Assembly (NCBI RefSeq): GCF_014203355.1
Contig: NZ_JACHIR010000003.1
Span: forward strand, 62,001 to 126,000
Source of the DNA: Kutzneria kofuensis
GTDB taxonomy: Bacteria > Actinomycetota > Actinomycetes > Mycobacteriales > Pseudonocardiaceae
DNA: 64,000 nucleotides
Direction: 5' to 3'
Shown here: positions 23,840 through 32,809 of the stretch, piece by piece
Position numbering within the stretch: the first letter of the stretch is position 1
Layout of the letters: each line of letters starts with the position of its first letter
The notes under the pieces: generated by a model
Told to the model about the DNA's origin: nothing
The model's database searches: none
Seen by the model: only the letters and a program-made list of their open reading frames with translations
Made by a program: the position numbers and the translations under genes

Positions 23840-25165
23840 TCAGCCGGCCAGGCTGAACTTCTCGGCGTGCACCTGGCGCTCGGGCACCTTCAACGCCCGC
23901 ACGCTGGCCAGGACGGCGTTGGTCATGGCGGCCGGGCCGCAGACGAACACGTCGCGGGCCCAGATGTCCGGGACCATGTAACGCAGGCTCTCCGGGTTGA
24001 ACTGCCCGGCCGACGGTCCACTGAGGACACGGACCACCGGCGCCAGGGCGCGGAGTTCGTCCAGCAGCACGGCATCCCGCTCGTCACGGACCCGGTACAA
24101 CACCACGACGTGCCCGCGGATCTCCTCCAGCAGCGCGCGGATCGGCGTCACGCCGACGCCGCCGGCGATGAGCAGGGCGTGCGGGTGAACCTGGTTGGCG
24201 GTGGTGAAAGCGCCGTACGGACCCTCGGCGTAGACGCGAGTGCCGACCTTGAGGTCGCGCAGGGCGGCGCTCGCGGTGCCGACGGCCTTGGCGGTCAGGC
24301 GTAGGCAGCGGCCGTCCGGCGCGGCCGACAGCGAGAACGGGTTGGCGCGGTGCCACATGCCCTTGGCCAGGAAACGCCACACGAAGAACTGGCCCGCCCG
24401 TGCCGGCAGCTCGTGCAGGTTCCGGCCGGAGATGTAGACGGAGACGACGTTGTGCGACTCGGCGACCACGCCCGCGACCCGCAGCTGGTAGCGGCGGTTG
24501 CGCAGCAGCGGGCGGATCACCCGACCGGTGATCAGCACGCCGATCGCCGCGCCCCACAACAGGATCCAGTAGATGCGGCCGCCGGTGGACGCGATCGTCG
24601 TGCCGGAGATGAACTGGTGCGTGAACGCCAGCGCCACGATCGCGTAGGTCAGCAGGTGGATCGCGTGCCACGTCTCGTACGGCAGCCGCTTCCGCGCGAT
24701 CCGGGCCGAGGTCGCGCCCACGACGATCACCAGCAGGAAGGCGATGATCGCCAGGAAGACGCCGGTGAACGTGTCGGACAGGACAACAACCTCGGAGATC
24801 ACGTCGTGGGCCTCGAGCTCGGCGTAGCCGACCACGATCAGCACCACGTGCGCCAGCAACGTCCACATCAGACCGATGCCGTTCCAGCGGTGGTAGGACG
24901 TGAGCCGGTCCATGCCGAGCCGCTCGTCCAGCCACGGCAGGCGGGCGATGAGCAGGAACTGGAAGGCCATCAGCAGGCCCGCCACCAGCCCGGCGATTCG
25001 TTCCAGCGTGATCAGGATGTTCGGTGACGCCCCGGTCGCCACCACCAGCGCGGCGACGATCAGCACGTTCACGCCGAGCGCCGCGAGCAGCGCCACGCGC
25101 GCCGTCGAGCGGCGGTCCGGCTTGGCGGCCGGCGCCACGGCCGGACGGTGTTGAGTGGTGGTCAC
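23840..25165 (-). CDS. Ferric-reductase-like membrane flavoprotein with ferredoxin-reductase domain
   Basis: The 441-residue protein has six or so membrane helices (about 20-230) with a ferric-reductase-type heme domain: His in YHRWNG, LLAHVVLI, WHAIHLLTYAI and FTHQF. An FAD/NAD(P)H ferredoxin-reductase domain follows (about 235-441) with RxxPFSLSAAP, GGVGVTPIRALL and the C-terminal HAEKFSLAG. It moves electrons from NAD(P)H across the membrane through heme. I use the GTG at 25165, preceded by GGAGGA, because the longer frame adds a charged leader unlike the family. It is a single gene. Confidence 0.86.
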   Translation of the reverse strand: MTTTQHRPAVAPAAKPDRRSTARVALLAALGVNVLIVAALVVATGASPNILITLERIAGLVAGLLMAFQFLLIARLPWLDERLGMDRLTSYHRWNGIGLMWTLLAHVVLIVVGYAELEAHDVISEVVVLSDTFTGVFLAIIAFLLVIVVGATSARIARKRLPYETWHAIHLLTYAIVALAFTHQFISGTTIASTGGRIYWILLWGAAIGVLITGRVIRPLLRNRRYQLRVAGVVAESHNVVSVYISGRNLHELPARAGQFFVWRFLAKGMWHRANPFSLSAAPDGRCLRLTAKAVGTASAALRDLKVGTRVYAEGPYGAFTTANQVHPHALLIAGGVGVTPIRALLEEIRGHVVVLYRVRDERDAVLLDELRALAPVVRVLSGPSAGQFNPESLRYMVPDIWARDVFVCGPAAMTNAVLASVRALKVPERQVHAEKFSLAG

Positions 25166-25397
25166 GGGGTCCTCCCGGGGAATCGGTACGCCAGCACACA
25201 CGAACCGGCGCCGCCCCCGGTTCACCCCGCGACCAAGATCTTTCCTCGCCGGGGACCGGTCGCCGCGTGGAACCCAGCCCGTGACGTGCTCGGCGTCCTC
25301 GGTCACCACCCGATCGGCGAAACTTTCGATGTCGCGGATTCCCGCCGTCACGGTCCGAACGCCCTCGGCGATCACCAGCCGTTGCTACGGTTCAACG

Positions 25398-26669
25398 GTG
25401 GGTGAAAGTGGGGTTCTGCATACCGACAGCGCGGCGCTGACCAGGGTGTCGTCGGACTTCGGCGGGATGATCCGACGCCGGCCGGACGCGGTGCTGGTGC
25501 CGGGTGCGGCCGCCGACATCGCCGAGGTCATCCGCTCCGGCAGGCCCGTGACCGCCCGTGGGCGCGGGCATTCCACGCACGGCCAGTCGCTTGTGGACGG
25601 TGGCGTCGTGATCGACATGGCCGGCCTGGGCACCGTGCACCGGGTCGAGCCCGGCTACGCCGTCATCGACGGCGGCGCCTCGTGGCGGACCGTGCTGGAA
25701 GCGACTCTGCCGCACGGGTTGACGCCACCCGTGATCACCGACTTCCTCGATCTCTCCGTCGGCGGCACGCTCTCGCTCGGCGGCATCGGCGGCACCAGCC
25801 ATCGTCACGGGGCGCAGTCCGACAACGTGCTCGAACTGGAGGTTGTCACCGGCGCCGGCGAGATCGTCACCTGCTCACCGGGGACGGACCTGTTCCGGGC
25901 CGTGCTCGGCGGGCTCGGCCAGTGCGGCATCATCACCCGGGCGACGATCAAGCTGGTGGCGGCCCCGCCGACCGTCCTCCACCGCAAGATCCGCTACCCC
26001 GACACCGCCGCCCTGAACGCCGCCCAGCGGGATCTGGTCCTCAGTGGACAGTGTGACCACGTCGAGGGGCTCATCGTCCAGGACGGCGGCTGGTCGCACG
26101 TCCTTGAGGCCGTCTCCTTCGGGGCGGAGGAGTTCGCCGTGCCCGGCGGCGGCGAGATCATCCGGTCGGAAACCGTGTCGTACTTCGACTTCCTCAACCG
26201 CCTGGGCACCGAGGACGAGTTCCTGGCCACCCTCAGCCGCCGCGTCCAACCCCGCCCCTGGTGCACCGTCTTCCTGCCCCACACCGCCATCGACGCAGCC
26301 GTCGACGCCTCGCTGGCCCGGCCGCTGGCCGAGGTCGGCACCGCCGGCGGGTTCCTCGTCTATCCCATCCAGCGGTCCGTCTTCAACACCCCGCTCCTGC
26401 GCGTCCCCGAGGACCCGATGCCCTTCCAGTTCAGCGTCTTCCGTTACGCCGACGACGACGGTGACTCCGCCGCCATGCTCGCCGCCAACCGCGCCGTGTA
26501 CGGTCTCGCCCTCGCCGCCGGCGGCACCCTCTACCCCTTCGCCTCCGTGCCCCTCGACCACGCCGGCTGGCAGGCGCACTGGGGCCCGCACTGGGAATTC
26601 CTTCGTGCCGCCAGGTCCAGCTACGACCCGGCCGGCATCCTCAACCGCGGACAGGGCATCTTCCCGTGA
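25398..26669 (+). CDS. Cytokinin-dehydrogenase-like FAD oxidase
   Basis: The 423-residue protein has an FAD-binding type 4 domain with GRGHSTHGQS, the covalent-FAD His motif of plant-like cytokinin dehydrogenases. It also has SVGGTLSLGGIGG, and a C-terminal substrate domain ending HWEFLRAARSSYDPAGILNRGQGIF. These enzymes cleave N6-substituted adenines or oxidise other secondary amines. The GTG start at 25398 fits the domain boundary; the frame is open further upstream but reads into the divergent gene. Its stop overlaps the next GTG. Confidence 0.83.
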   Translation: MGESGVLHTDSAALTRVSSDFGGMIRRRPDAVLVPGAAADIAEVIRSGRPVTARGRGHSTHGQSLVDGGVVIDMAGLGTVHRVEPGYAVIDGGASWRTVLEATLPHGLTPPVITDFLDLSVGGTLSLGGIGGTSHRHGAQSDNVLELEVVTGAGEIVTCSPGTDLFRAVLGGLGQCGIITRATIKLVAAPPTVLHRKIRYPDTAALNAAQRDLVLSGQCDHVEGLIVQDGGWSHVLEAVSFGAEEFAVPGGGEIIRSETVSYFDFLNRLGTEDEFLATLSRRVQPRPWCTVFLPHTAIDAAVDASLARPLAEVGTAGGFLVYPIQRSVFNTPLLRVPEDPMPFQFSVFRYADDDGDSAAMLAANRAVYGLALAAGGTLYPFASVPLDHAGWQAHWGPHWEFLRAARSSYDPAGILNRGQGIFP

Positions 26670-27280
26670 GCCCGCAGCGGAACCGGGTGACGCCGACCGG
26701 GGAGATCGAGGCGTTTCCGTTGCGCGGGGCGTGGACGGGCAACCGCGGCGTGATCCACCGCGGCCGGGAGATCGTGCGGTTCCACGCCGGCGACCTGTGG
26801 ATCACGTGTGCGCTGGAGTTCAAGGGGCGGTGGCGGGAGCAGTGGCTGCCGAACCGGTGGACGCACCTCTACTTCCACGACGAGGCGGTGTCGTTCGCCG
26901 CCGGCCACCGGCCGTGCGGAGAATGCCGGCGGGCCAGCTACGTCGCCTACCGGGACGCCTGGGCCGATGCCGTGGGCCACCGGCCGTCCGCCACGGAGAT
27001 GAACCGCCAGCTGCACGGCGAGCGCATCATCCGCGGCACCCACACCCGGCGGTTCCACGACCTGCCGTGGGCCGGGCTGCCCGATGGCACGTTTGTGCTG
27101 GTGGACGCGCTGCCGGCGCTCGTCGTCGACGGCTCGCTGGCGCTGTGGACCCGGGCCGGCTACCTCGGCCGCAAGCGGCGGCCGACGGCCGGCACCGCCA
27201 CGGTGATCACCCCGCCGTCCACGGTCACGGTGCTCCGGGCCGGCTATCCGGTGCAGGTCGACGAGTCGGCCCGTCACTAA
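26666..27280 (+). CDS. Conserved protein with HRPCGECRR motif, function unknown
   Basis: The 204-residue protein begins at GTG overlapping the oxidase stop (GTGA). A central segment YFHDEAVSFAAGHRPCGECRRASY has a CxxC pair flanked by His, suggesting a small metal site, and a second HTRRFHDLPW segment follows. The N-terminal region is beta-rich. I recognise this as a recurrent actinobacterial hypothetical but cannot give it a role. It is coupled to the FAD oxidase. Confidence 0.65.
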   Translation: MSPQRNRVTPTGEIEAFPLRGAWTGNRGVIHRGREIVRFHAGDLWITCALEFKGRWREQWLPNRWTHLYFHDEAVSFAAGHRPCGECRRASYVAYRDAWADAVGHRPSATEMNRQLHGERIIRGTHTRRFHDLPWAGLPDGTFVLVDALPALVVDGSLALWTRAGYLGRKRRPTAGTATVITPPSTVTVLRAGYPVQVDESARH

Positions 27281-27289
27281 AATCGTGGT

Positions 27290-27964
27290 GTGATCACCGT
27301 GGCGACCTGGAACGTGCTGCACCGCATCCACGCCGACAACTGGGGCGAGGACGTGGCCGGCAACTGGCCGGACGAGGCGAAGCGGGTCGCCGCGATCGCG
27401 CACCGGGTGGCCGAGCTGACCGAGGACGTCATCGCGCTGCAGGAGGTCAGCGGCGACCAGTTGGCGGCCCTGCGCGAGACCGGCCGCACGGTGCACGCGA
27501 TGCGGTACCCGCGGCTCCCGCGCCCGAGGGTGACGACCTCCCAGCTCACGGACGACGCCGAATACCTGGTGCTGCTGGTGAACGGCCCGAGCCGGGAGCT
27601 CTCGCAGGAGGCGTTCCCGGACGACGGCGGCAAGGGAGCGCTCGCGATCACCGTCGAGGGCCTGACGGTCGTCGCCACGCACGTCAGCTGGGGCCGGAAG
27701 CGCGTCGGCCAACTGACCAGGCTGGCGGCGCTCGCGCCCGCGCCGGCCGTGCTGCTCGGCGACTTCAACGCCGACGCCGAGACGGTGCTGGCCGTCCTGG
27801 GCGACGACTTCGGCGCCGCCGAGTTGCCGCCGGGGGAGCCCACCCGCGGCAGGCAGGTCATCGACCACGTGATCGTGCACGGCGCGACGGCCACGAACGC
27901 GCAGGTGCTCAACGCGGACGGCCTCTCCGACCACAACCCGGTGCGGGCGACGATCAGTTACTGA
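27290..27964 (+). CDS. Endonuclease/exonuclease/phosphatase-family protein
   Basis: The 224-residue protein shows the EEP fold's catalytic signatures: TWNV near the N-terminus, ALQEV (metal Glu), ATHVSWG, GDFNAD and the terminal SDHNPV. Family members cleave phosphodiester bonds in DNA, RNA, inositol phosphates or lipids; which one applies here is not visible. It has no signal peptide. The start is GTG at 27290, ten bases after the previous gene. Its 3' end overlaps the convergent XRE gene by 11 bases. Confidence 0.86.
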   Translation: MITVATWNVLHRIHADNWGEDVAGNWPDEAKRVAAIAHRVAELTEDVIALQEVSGDQLAALRETGRTVHAMRYPRLPRPRVTTSQLTDDAEYLVLLVNGPSRELSQEAFPDDGGKGALAITVEGLTVVATHVSWGRKRVGQLTRLAALAPAPAVLLGDFNADAETVLAVLGDDFGAAELPPGEPTRGRQVIDHVIVHGATATNAQVLNADGLSDHNPVRATISY

Positions 27965-28799
27965 CCGGAAAGCGCTCGTTGCCGAGCACGTTGAGCAGCT
28001 GCAGCTTCTCGTACCCCTCGGACCGCGGCGCGGCGGTCAGCACGAGCAGCGCCTGCGACTGGTCCTCGGTGAACAGGGCCTGGCAGTCCACTTCGATGGG
28101 TCCCAGCTCGGGGTGTATCAGCGTCTTGTGGTCGACGAACCGCTGCGCGACCTCCTGCCGTTCCCACAGCTCGGCGAACTCGGCGCTGGCCTTGCACAGC
28201 ACTGCCACCAGCTCGCCGGCCCGCGACTTCGGGCCCATCTGGCCGTAGGCGGCGCGAAGGTTGGCGACCAGGGCCCGGCTCTGCCGGTCACGATCGTCCT
28301 CGGGATAGACCTTGCGCTGGTCGAGGTCGGTGAACCAGCGGTAGATCTCGCTGCGGGCATGCCCGGTGTGCCCGGTGTGGTCCCCGAGCAGGGCCTTGGA
28401 CATGCGGTTCTGCACCAGCACCTCGCCGAGGTTGGACAGGATCAGCGCGGGCGTGTCGTCGAGGCGGTCCAGCACCCGCAGCAGCGCGGGGGCGACGTGC
28501 GCGGCGACCGAGATGGAGGACGGGGCGTTGCGTCCGGCGACCCGGAACAGGTAGTCCCGCTCCTGGGTGGACAGCCGCAGCGCCCGGGCCAACGCGGCCA
28601 GCATCTGCTCGCTGGGCTGCGGGCCCCGTTCCTGCTCCAGCCGCGTGTAGTAGTCGGTCGACATCGCGGCGAGTGACGCCACCTCCTCCCGGCGCAGTCC
28701 CCGGGTACGGCGGCGTGCGCCGGTGGGCAGCCCGATGTCCTCGGGTTGCAGCGCCTCCCGTCGCGTGCGCAGGAACGCGGCCAGTGCGGGTCGATCCAT
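27954..28799 (-). CDS. XRE-family regulator with MmyB-like ligand domain
   Basis: The 281-residue protein has an N-terminal HTH (about 5-75, including RRTRGLRREEVASLAAMSTD and YYTRLEQERGPQPS) and a C-terminal MmyB-like domain (about 105-270), which binds a small lipid-like ligand in known structures. I start it at MDRPAL (28799); the frame is open upstream. It is divergent from an SDR gene, a pairing frequent in actinomycetes, and probably controls that gene. Confidence 0.88.
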   Translation of the reverse strand: MDRPALAAFLRTRREALQPEDIGLPTGARRRTRGLRREEVASLAAMSTDYYTRLEQERGPQPSEQMLAALARALRLSTQERDYLFRVAGRNAPSSISVAAHVAPALLRVLDRLDDTPALILSNLGEVLVQNRMSKALLGDHTGHTGHARSEIYRWFTDLDQRKVYPEDDRDRQSRALVANLRAAYGQMGPKSRAGELVAVLCKASAEFAELWERQEVAQRFVDHKTLIHPELGPIEVDCQALFTEDQSQALLVLTAAPRSEGYEKLQLLNVLGNERFPVSN

Positions 28800-28900
28800 G
28801 CACCCAGTATCGGACCGGGCCGATCGGCCAGCCAGGGATCGCCGATCCCCCGATATGCGCTCTCTGCACACGTCCGCCGAAACCGAGCAGGCTTCAGGCC

Positions 28901-29665
28901 ATGGACATCACCGGAAACACGATCTTCATCCCCGGCGCCACCAGCGGCATCGGCCTCGCCCTGGCACTGGCCCTGAAGGACAAGGGCAATAAGATCATCA
29001 TCGGCGGGCGGCGGGCCGCGCTGCTCGACCAGATCGCCGCCGAGCACCCCGAGATCGACACGGTGCAGATCGACACCGCGGACTCGGCCAGCATCCAGGT
29101 CGCGGCCAAGGAGGTGCTGGCCCGGCACCCCGAGCTGAACGTGCTCATCGCGATGGCCGGCATCATGCAGGTGGAGGACTGGCACAAGCCGGCGGGCTTC
29201 CTCGCCTCGGCCGAGGCCGTCGTGACGACCAACGTGCTCGGCCCGATCCGCCTGGTCGCGGCCTTCGTCGAGCACCTGCAGACCCGCCCGGACGCCACCA
29301 TCGTCACCGTCTCCTCGGGCCTGGCGTTCACCCCGCTCAAGGTCACGCCGAGCTACAACGCCTCCAAGGCCGCCATCCACATGCTCAGCGAGTCGCTGCG
29401 CCTGCAGCTGTCCGACACCACCGTCAAGGTGCTGGAGCTGGAGCCGCCGTCGGTGCGCACCCCGCTGATGCCCGGCCAGGAGGACAACGAGCACGCCATG
29501 CCGCTCGACGAGTTCATCGCCGAGGTCGTGACCCTGATCGAGACCCAGCCGGACGCCAAGGAGATCCAGGTGGAGCGGGTGAAGTTCCTCCGCTACGGCG
29601 AGGCCCGCGGCGACTACGACCAGGTCGTGGCCACGCTGAACGGGACCGACCCGCACGGCAAGTAG
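28901..29665 (+). CDS. Short-chain dehydrogenase/reductase (DltE-like)
   Basis: The 254-residue Rossmann-fold protein has the cofactor motif GATSGIGLAL (12-21), an NNAG-like LIAMAGIM, and the catalytic SSG...YNASKAA (Tyr and Lys, Ser upstream). Its substrate is unknown. It starts 101 bases from the divergent XRE regulator, and MmyB-like regulators commonly sit beside and repress such SDR genes. Confidence 0.88.
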   Translation: MDITGNTIFIPGATSGIGLALALALKDKGNKIIIGGRRAALLDQIAAEHPEIDTVQIDTADSASIQVAAKEVLARHPELNVLIAMAGIMQVEDWHKPAGFLASAEAVVTTNVLGPIRLVAAFVEHLQTRPDATIVTVSSGLAFTPLKVTPSYNASKAAIHMLSESLRLQLSDTTVKVLELEPPSVRTPLMPGQEDNEHAMPLDEFIAEVVTLIETQPDAKEIQVERVKFLRYGEARGDYDQVVATLNGTDPHGK

Positions 29666-29732
29666 CCCGATGCCGGCCGGCGACGCGAAAACCCCACGCG
29701 TCGCCGGCATCTTCCGTGCCAGAATCCGCCGA

Positions 29733-30473
29733 GTGCCCGACTTTCGCAGCTTCGACGGCCTGAGGATCGCGTACCGGGAACTGGGGGAGGGCCGGCCGGT
29801 CGTGCTGCTGCACGGCATGATGGGCCTCGGCTCGCAGTGGATCGACCAGGGGCCGGCGGCGGCCATCGCCGAGCGCGGCCACCGGGTGATCCTGCCCGAT
29901 CTGCGCGGGCACGGCGACAGCGCCCGGCCGCACGATCCGACCGGCTATCCGCCGGACGCGCTCGCCGACGACATGCTGGCCCTGGTCGAGCACCTCGGCC
30001 TCGACGACTACGACCTCGGCGGCTACTCGCTGGGTGGCCGCGTGACCCTGCGGATGCTGGTTCGCGGCGCCCGTCCGCGCCGCGCCGTCATCGCCGGTCA
30101 GGGCTTGGACGCGATCGAGGGAGTGACCAGCAGGACCGGCGGCTATCGCAGCGTGCTGACCTCGATCCTCGACGGCGGCGAGCTGGATCCCGCCGGGCAG
30201 CGGACCGCGCGCTGGCTGGACCAGCTCGGCGCCGACCCGTACGCGCTGCTGCACGTGCTGGACACGCATGTGGCGACGCCGATCGAGGACCTGGGCCGGG
30301 TGAAGGTGCCGACGCTGGTGCTGGTCGGCGACGGCGACGACGGGCACGCGTCCGCCGTGGACCTTGCGGCGGCGCTGCCCGAGTCGCGGTACGTGCGGGT
30401 TCCCGGCGACCACTGGAGCGCCTTCACCGGCCCGGACTTCGCCGCCGCGATCTTGGACTGGCTGGCCTACTGA
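29733..30473 (+). CDS. Alpha/beta hydrolase
   Basis: The 246-residue hydrolase has LLHGMMGLGSQW (oxyanion loop), the nucleophile elbow GGYSLGGRVTL, an Asp after LVLVGDGDDG and a terminal His in VPGDHWSAF. I start at the GTG at 29733 (VPDFRSFDGLRIAY), because the preceding 21 residues are not family-like. The substrate is unknown. The LacI operator at 30477 lies four bases beyond its stop and belongs to the next gene. Confidence 0.84.
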   Translation: MPDFRSFDGLRIAYRELGEGRPVVLLHGMMGLGSQWIDQGPAAAIAERGHRVILPDLRGHGDSARPHDPTGYPPDALADDMLALVEHLGLDDYDLGGYSLGGRVTLRMLVRGARPRRAVIAGQGLDAIEGVTSRTGGYRSVLTSILDGGELDPAGQRTARWLDQLGADPYALLHVLDTHVATPIEDLGRVKVPTLVLVGDGDDGHASAVDLAAALPESRYVRVPGDHWSAFTGPDFAAAILDWLAY

Positions 30474-30476
30474 TCG

Positions 30477-30488
30477 CGAAACGTTTCG
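30477..30488. promoter_or_regulatory. LacI-family operator
   Basis: The perfect 12-bp palindrome CGAAACGTTTCG has the AACGTT-type centre typical of LacI-family sites. It lies 20 bases upstream of the LacI gene at 30508, indicating autoregulation. I did not find a second copy by reading the window. Confidence 0.65.
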
Positions 30489-30507
30489 ACGCGTAGCATG
30501 CCGGACC

Positions 30508-31515
30508 ATGCGTGGTGACGCCCCGACGCTGGCGGAGATCGCACGGGAGGCGGGCGTGTCCACGCCGACCGTGTCGAAAGTGCTCAACGGACGCTCCGAC
30601 GTCGCGCCGGCCACCCGCGCCCGCGTCGAGGAGCTGCTCCAGCGGCACGGCTACCGGCGGCGCTCCAGCGGACCACCGTCGCGGCTGTTCGACCTCGTGT
30701 TCCACGAGCTGGAGAGCGCGTGGGCGATGGAGGTCATCCGCGGCGTCGAGAACGTTGCCCGGCAGGAGAATCTGCACGTCGTGCTGTCCGAGTCGGCGGG
30801 TCGGCTGATGCCCGGCCAGTCCTGGGTGGACGGCGTGCTGGCGCGCCGGCCCAGCGGGGTCGTGCTGGTGCTCAGCGACCTCGACGCCACCCAGCGGACG
30901 CAGCTGGCCAGCCGCGACATCCCGTTCGTGGTGCTGGATCCGGCCGGCGACCCGGCCGAGGGCGTGCCGGCCGTCGGCACCAACAACTGGCTCGGCGGGC
31001 TCACCGCGACCCGGCACCTGATCGACCTCGGGCACCGGCGGATCGGCATGATCGGCGGCCCGTCCCGGATGATGTGCAGCCGCGCCCGGCTGGACGGCTA
31101 CCGCGCCGCGCTGGAGACCGCCGGCCTGCCCGTCGACCTGAAACTGGTGCGGGAGGGCGACTTCCACTTCGAGTCCGGCTACAGCGCCGGCCGTGACCTG
31201 CTCTCGCGGCCGGAGCCGCCGACCGCCGTGTTCGCCGGCAACGACCTCCAGGCCCTCGGCCTCTACGAGGCCGCGCGCGAGCTCGGCCTGCGCGTTCCCG
31301 AAGACCTGAGCGTGGTCGGCTTCGACGACCTGCCGATGGCCCGCTGGGTCGGGCCGCCGCTGACCACCGTCCGGCAACCGCTCGTGGCGATGGCGGAAAC
31401 CGCGGCGCGGCTGGCCTTGGAGCTCGGCCGCGGCGAGCGGCCCACCGCCACCCGGGTGGACCTGGCGACCACGCTGGTGATCCGGCACAGCACCGCCGCC
31501 CCCGGCAACGTTTGA
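30508..31515 (+). CDS. LacI-family transcriptional regulator
   Basis: The 335-residue protein has a LacI HTH (TLAEIAREAGVSTPTVSKVLNGRSDVAPATR, about residues 6-36, split by the turn) and a periplasmic-binding-like effector domain to the C-terminus. The hinge KVLN pattern is normal. Its operator lies just upstream. It does not border a sugar transporter directly; the next gene in line is the second LacI, which belongs to the ABC/GH operon, so its own targets may be elsewhere. Confidence 0.9.
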   Translation: MRGDAPTLAEIAREAGVSTPTVSKVLNGRSDVAPATRARVEELLQRHGYRRRSSGPPSRLFDLVFHELESAWAMEVIRGVENVARQENLHVVLSESAGRLMPGQSWVDGVLARRPSGVVLVLSDLDATQRTQLASRDIPFVVLDPAGDPAEGVPAVGTNNWLGGLTATRHLIDLGHRRIGMIGGPSRMMCSRARLDGYRAALETAGLPVDLKLVREGDFHFESGYSAGRDLLSRPEPPTAVFAGNDLQALGLYEAARELGLRVPEDLSVVGFDDLPMARWVGPPLTTVRQPLVAMAETAARLALELGRGERPTATRVDLATTLVIRHSTAAPGNV

Positions 31516-31560
31516 GGTCGCGCGGCGTCTACGTTCGGAAACTCCGCCGAAACATCCGCT

Positions 31561-31616
31561 CTGTCCGCCACCGGTGAAGGCCCCGCCCCCGTCGGAAGGC
31601 GGGGGCGGTCGGACAG
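31561..31616 (+). terminator. Large hairpin after the first LacI gene
   Basis: An inner perfect stem CCGCCCCCG/CGGGGGCGG (31583-31591 with 31600-31608) is nested within an outer stem CTGTCCG/CGGACAG (31561-31567 with 31610-31616). It lies 46 bases after the LacI stop and before the next promoter, fitting a strong terminator that insulates the sugar operon. Confidence 0.7.
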
Positions 31617-31697
31617 GGGTGAAAGTTCCGCGGAACGGACCCTGTCCCGTTCCGGCCGACAGCGACACCGGCGCTCCCCGGCGGGGAAGCGTCGGTG

Positions 31698-31755
31698 TTG
31701 ACGTGCCCGAGGCCCGGCCCTACAGTCTGGCGAACCGGTTCGCGAACCGGTTCGC
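31698..31755 (+). promoter_or_regulatory. Promoter and tandem LacI operators of the sugar operon
   Basis: A near-consensus promoter is visible: TTGACG (31698-31703), 17-base spacer, TACAGT (31721-31726). Immediately after it lie two perfect 14-bp palindromes GCGAACCGGTTCGC at 31730-31743 and 31742-31755, overlapping by two bases. Their centres are 12 bp apart, close to one helical turn. Repressor bound here would block initiation. The GTG of the second LacI follows 17 bases later. Confidence 0.85.
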
Positions 31756-31772
31756 AGGCAAGGAGGCCGCGG

Positions 31773-32774
31773 GTGAACATCGGCGAGATCGCCAAGCTGG
31801 CCGGCGTGTCCCGGAGCACGGTGTCGTACGTGCTGAGCGGGAAACGGCAGGTGAGCCCCGAGCTGCACGAGCGCATCACCCGCGTGATCGAGGAGGCCGG
31901 CTACCGGCCCAACGCCACCGCCCGGGCGCTGGCCGAGGGCTCCACCCGGACGATCGGGCTGGTGATACCGCCGACCGGGCCGCACCTGAGCGTGGACCAA
32001 CTGCACTTCGTCGGCGCGGTCGCGGAGGCCGCCGCCGACCGCGACTTCGACGTGCTGCTGTCGCCGGAGCGGCAGCAGTCGTTCGAGCGCATGGTCACGG
32101 AGAAACGCGTGGACGGCGTCATCCTGATGGAGACGGTGCTGCGCGACGCCCGCGTGACCAGGCTGATCGACGAAGGCTTTCCCTTTGTCACCATCGGCCG
32201 CACCGGCGCCGACGACGCGCACGGCTGGGTCGACCTCGACTACGCGGGCCTGGTGACCGAGGGGGTGCGACGCCTGTCGGCGTTGGGGCACAGGTCGATC
32301 GCGCTGGTCAACCGCCCGCAGGAGTTGTTGGACCACGAGTACGGCCCGGCGTTCCGGGCGGCGGACGCGTTCGAGAAGGCGACCGTCGAGTTGGAGATCG
32401 CCGGCATCTCGCGGTGCTGCGACGACAGCGACGATGCCGCCGCCGGCTGCCTGGACGAGATCCTCGCCCAGGCCCCGGACACGACGGCGATCCTGACCAT
32501 CAACGAGCGCTCGCTCGCCGGCCTGGTGTCGGCGCTTTCGGCTCGTGGCAAGGCAATTCCGGACGACGTGTCGCTGCTGGCGATCACCTCCGTCCGCAAC
32601 GCCACCGCGTTGCGTCCCCAGATCAGCGCCGCCGACGTGCCGGCCGCGGAGATGGGGGAGGCCGCCGTGGATGCGCTGCTGCGCCGCATCCGCTCCCACA
32701 CCGAGCCCGGACCGAACGTGCTGATCTCGCCGCCTTTCGTCGACCGCGGCAGCCTCGCGCCGCCGCGCCGCTGA
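31773..32774 (+). CDS. LacI-family repressor of the sugar ABC/GH operon
   Basis: The 333-residue protein has the HTH NIGEIAKLAGVSRSTVSYVL at the N-terminus and a sugar-responsive periplasmic-binding-like domain. GTG at 31773 follows AAGGAGG with nine bases between. It is the first gene after the tandem GCGAACCGGTTCGC operators and probably represses itself and the downstream transporter and glycosidases. It differs clearly from the LacI at 30508, and each has its own operator sequence. Confidence 0.9.
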   Translation: MNIGEIAKLAGVSRSTVSYVLSGKRQVSPELHERITRVIEEAGYRPNATARALAEGSTRTIGLVIPPTGPHLSVDQLHFVGAVAEAAADRDFDVLLSPERQQSFERMVTEKRVDGVILMETVLRDARVTRLIDEGFPFVTIGRTGADDAHGWVDLDYAGLVTEGVRRLSALGHRSIALVNRPQELLDHEYGPAFRAADAFEKATVELEIAGISRCCDDSDDAAAGCLDEILAQAPDTTAILTINERSLAGLVSALSARGKAIPDDVSLLAITSVRNATALRPQISAADVPAAEMGEAAVDALLRRIRSHTEPGPNVLISPPFVDRGSLAPPRR

Positions 32775-32809
32775 CCCACCACTCTCTTTTGCGCGAAGGA
32801 GGCTTCGCG

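Noticed and set aside
26044-28248. 734-codon forward frame crossing four genes
   Set aside because: It runs through the oxidase, the HRPCGECRR gene, the EEP gene and the XRE gene in a wrong frame with S/T/P/R-rich sequence.
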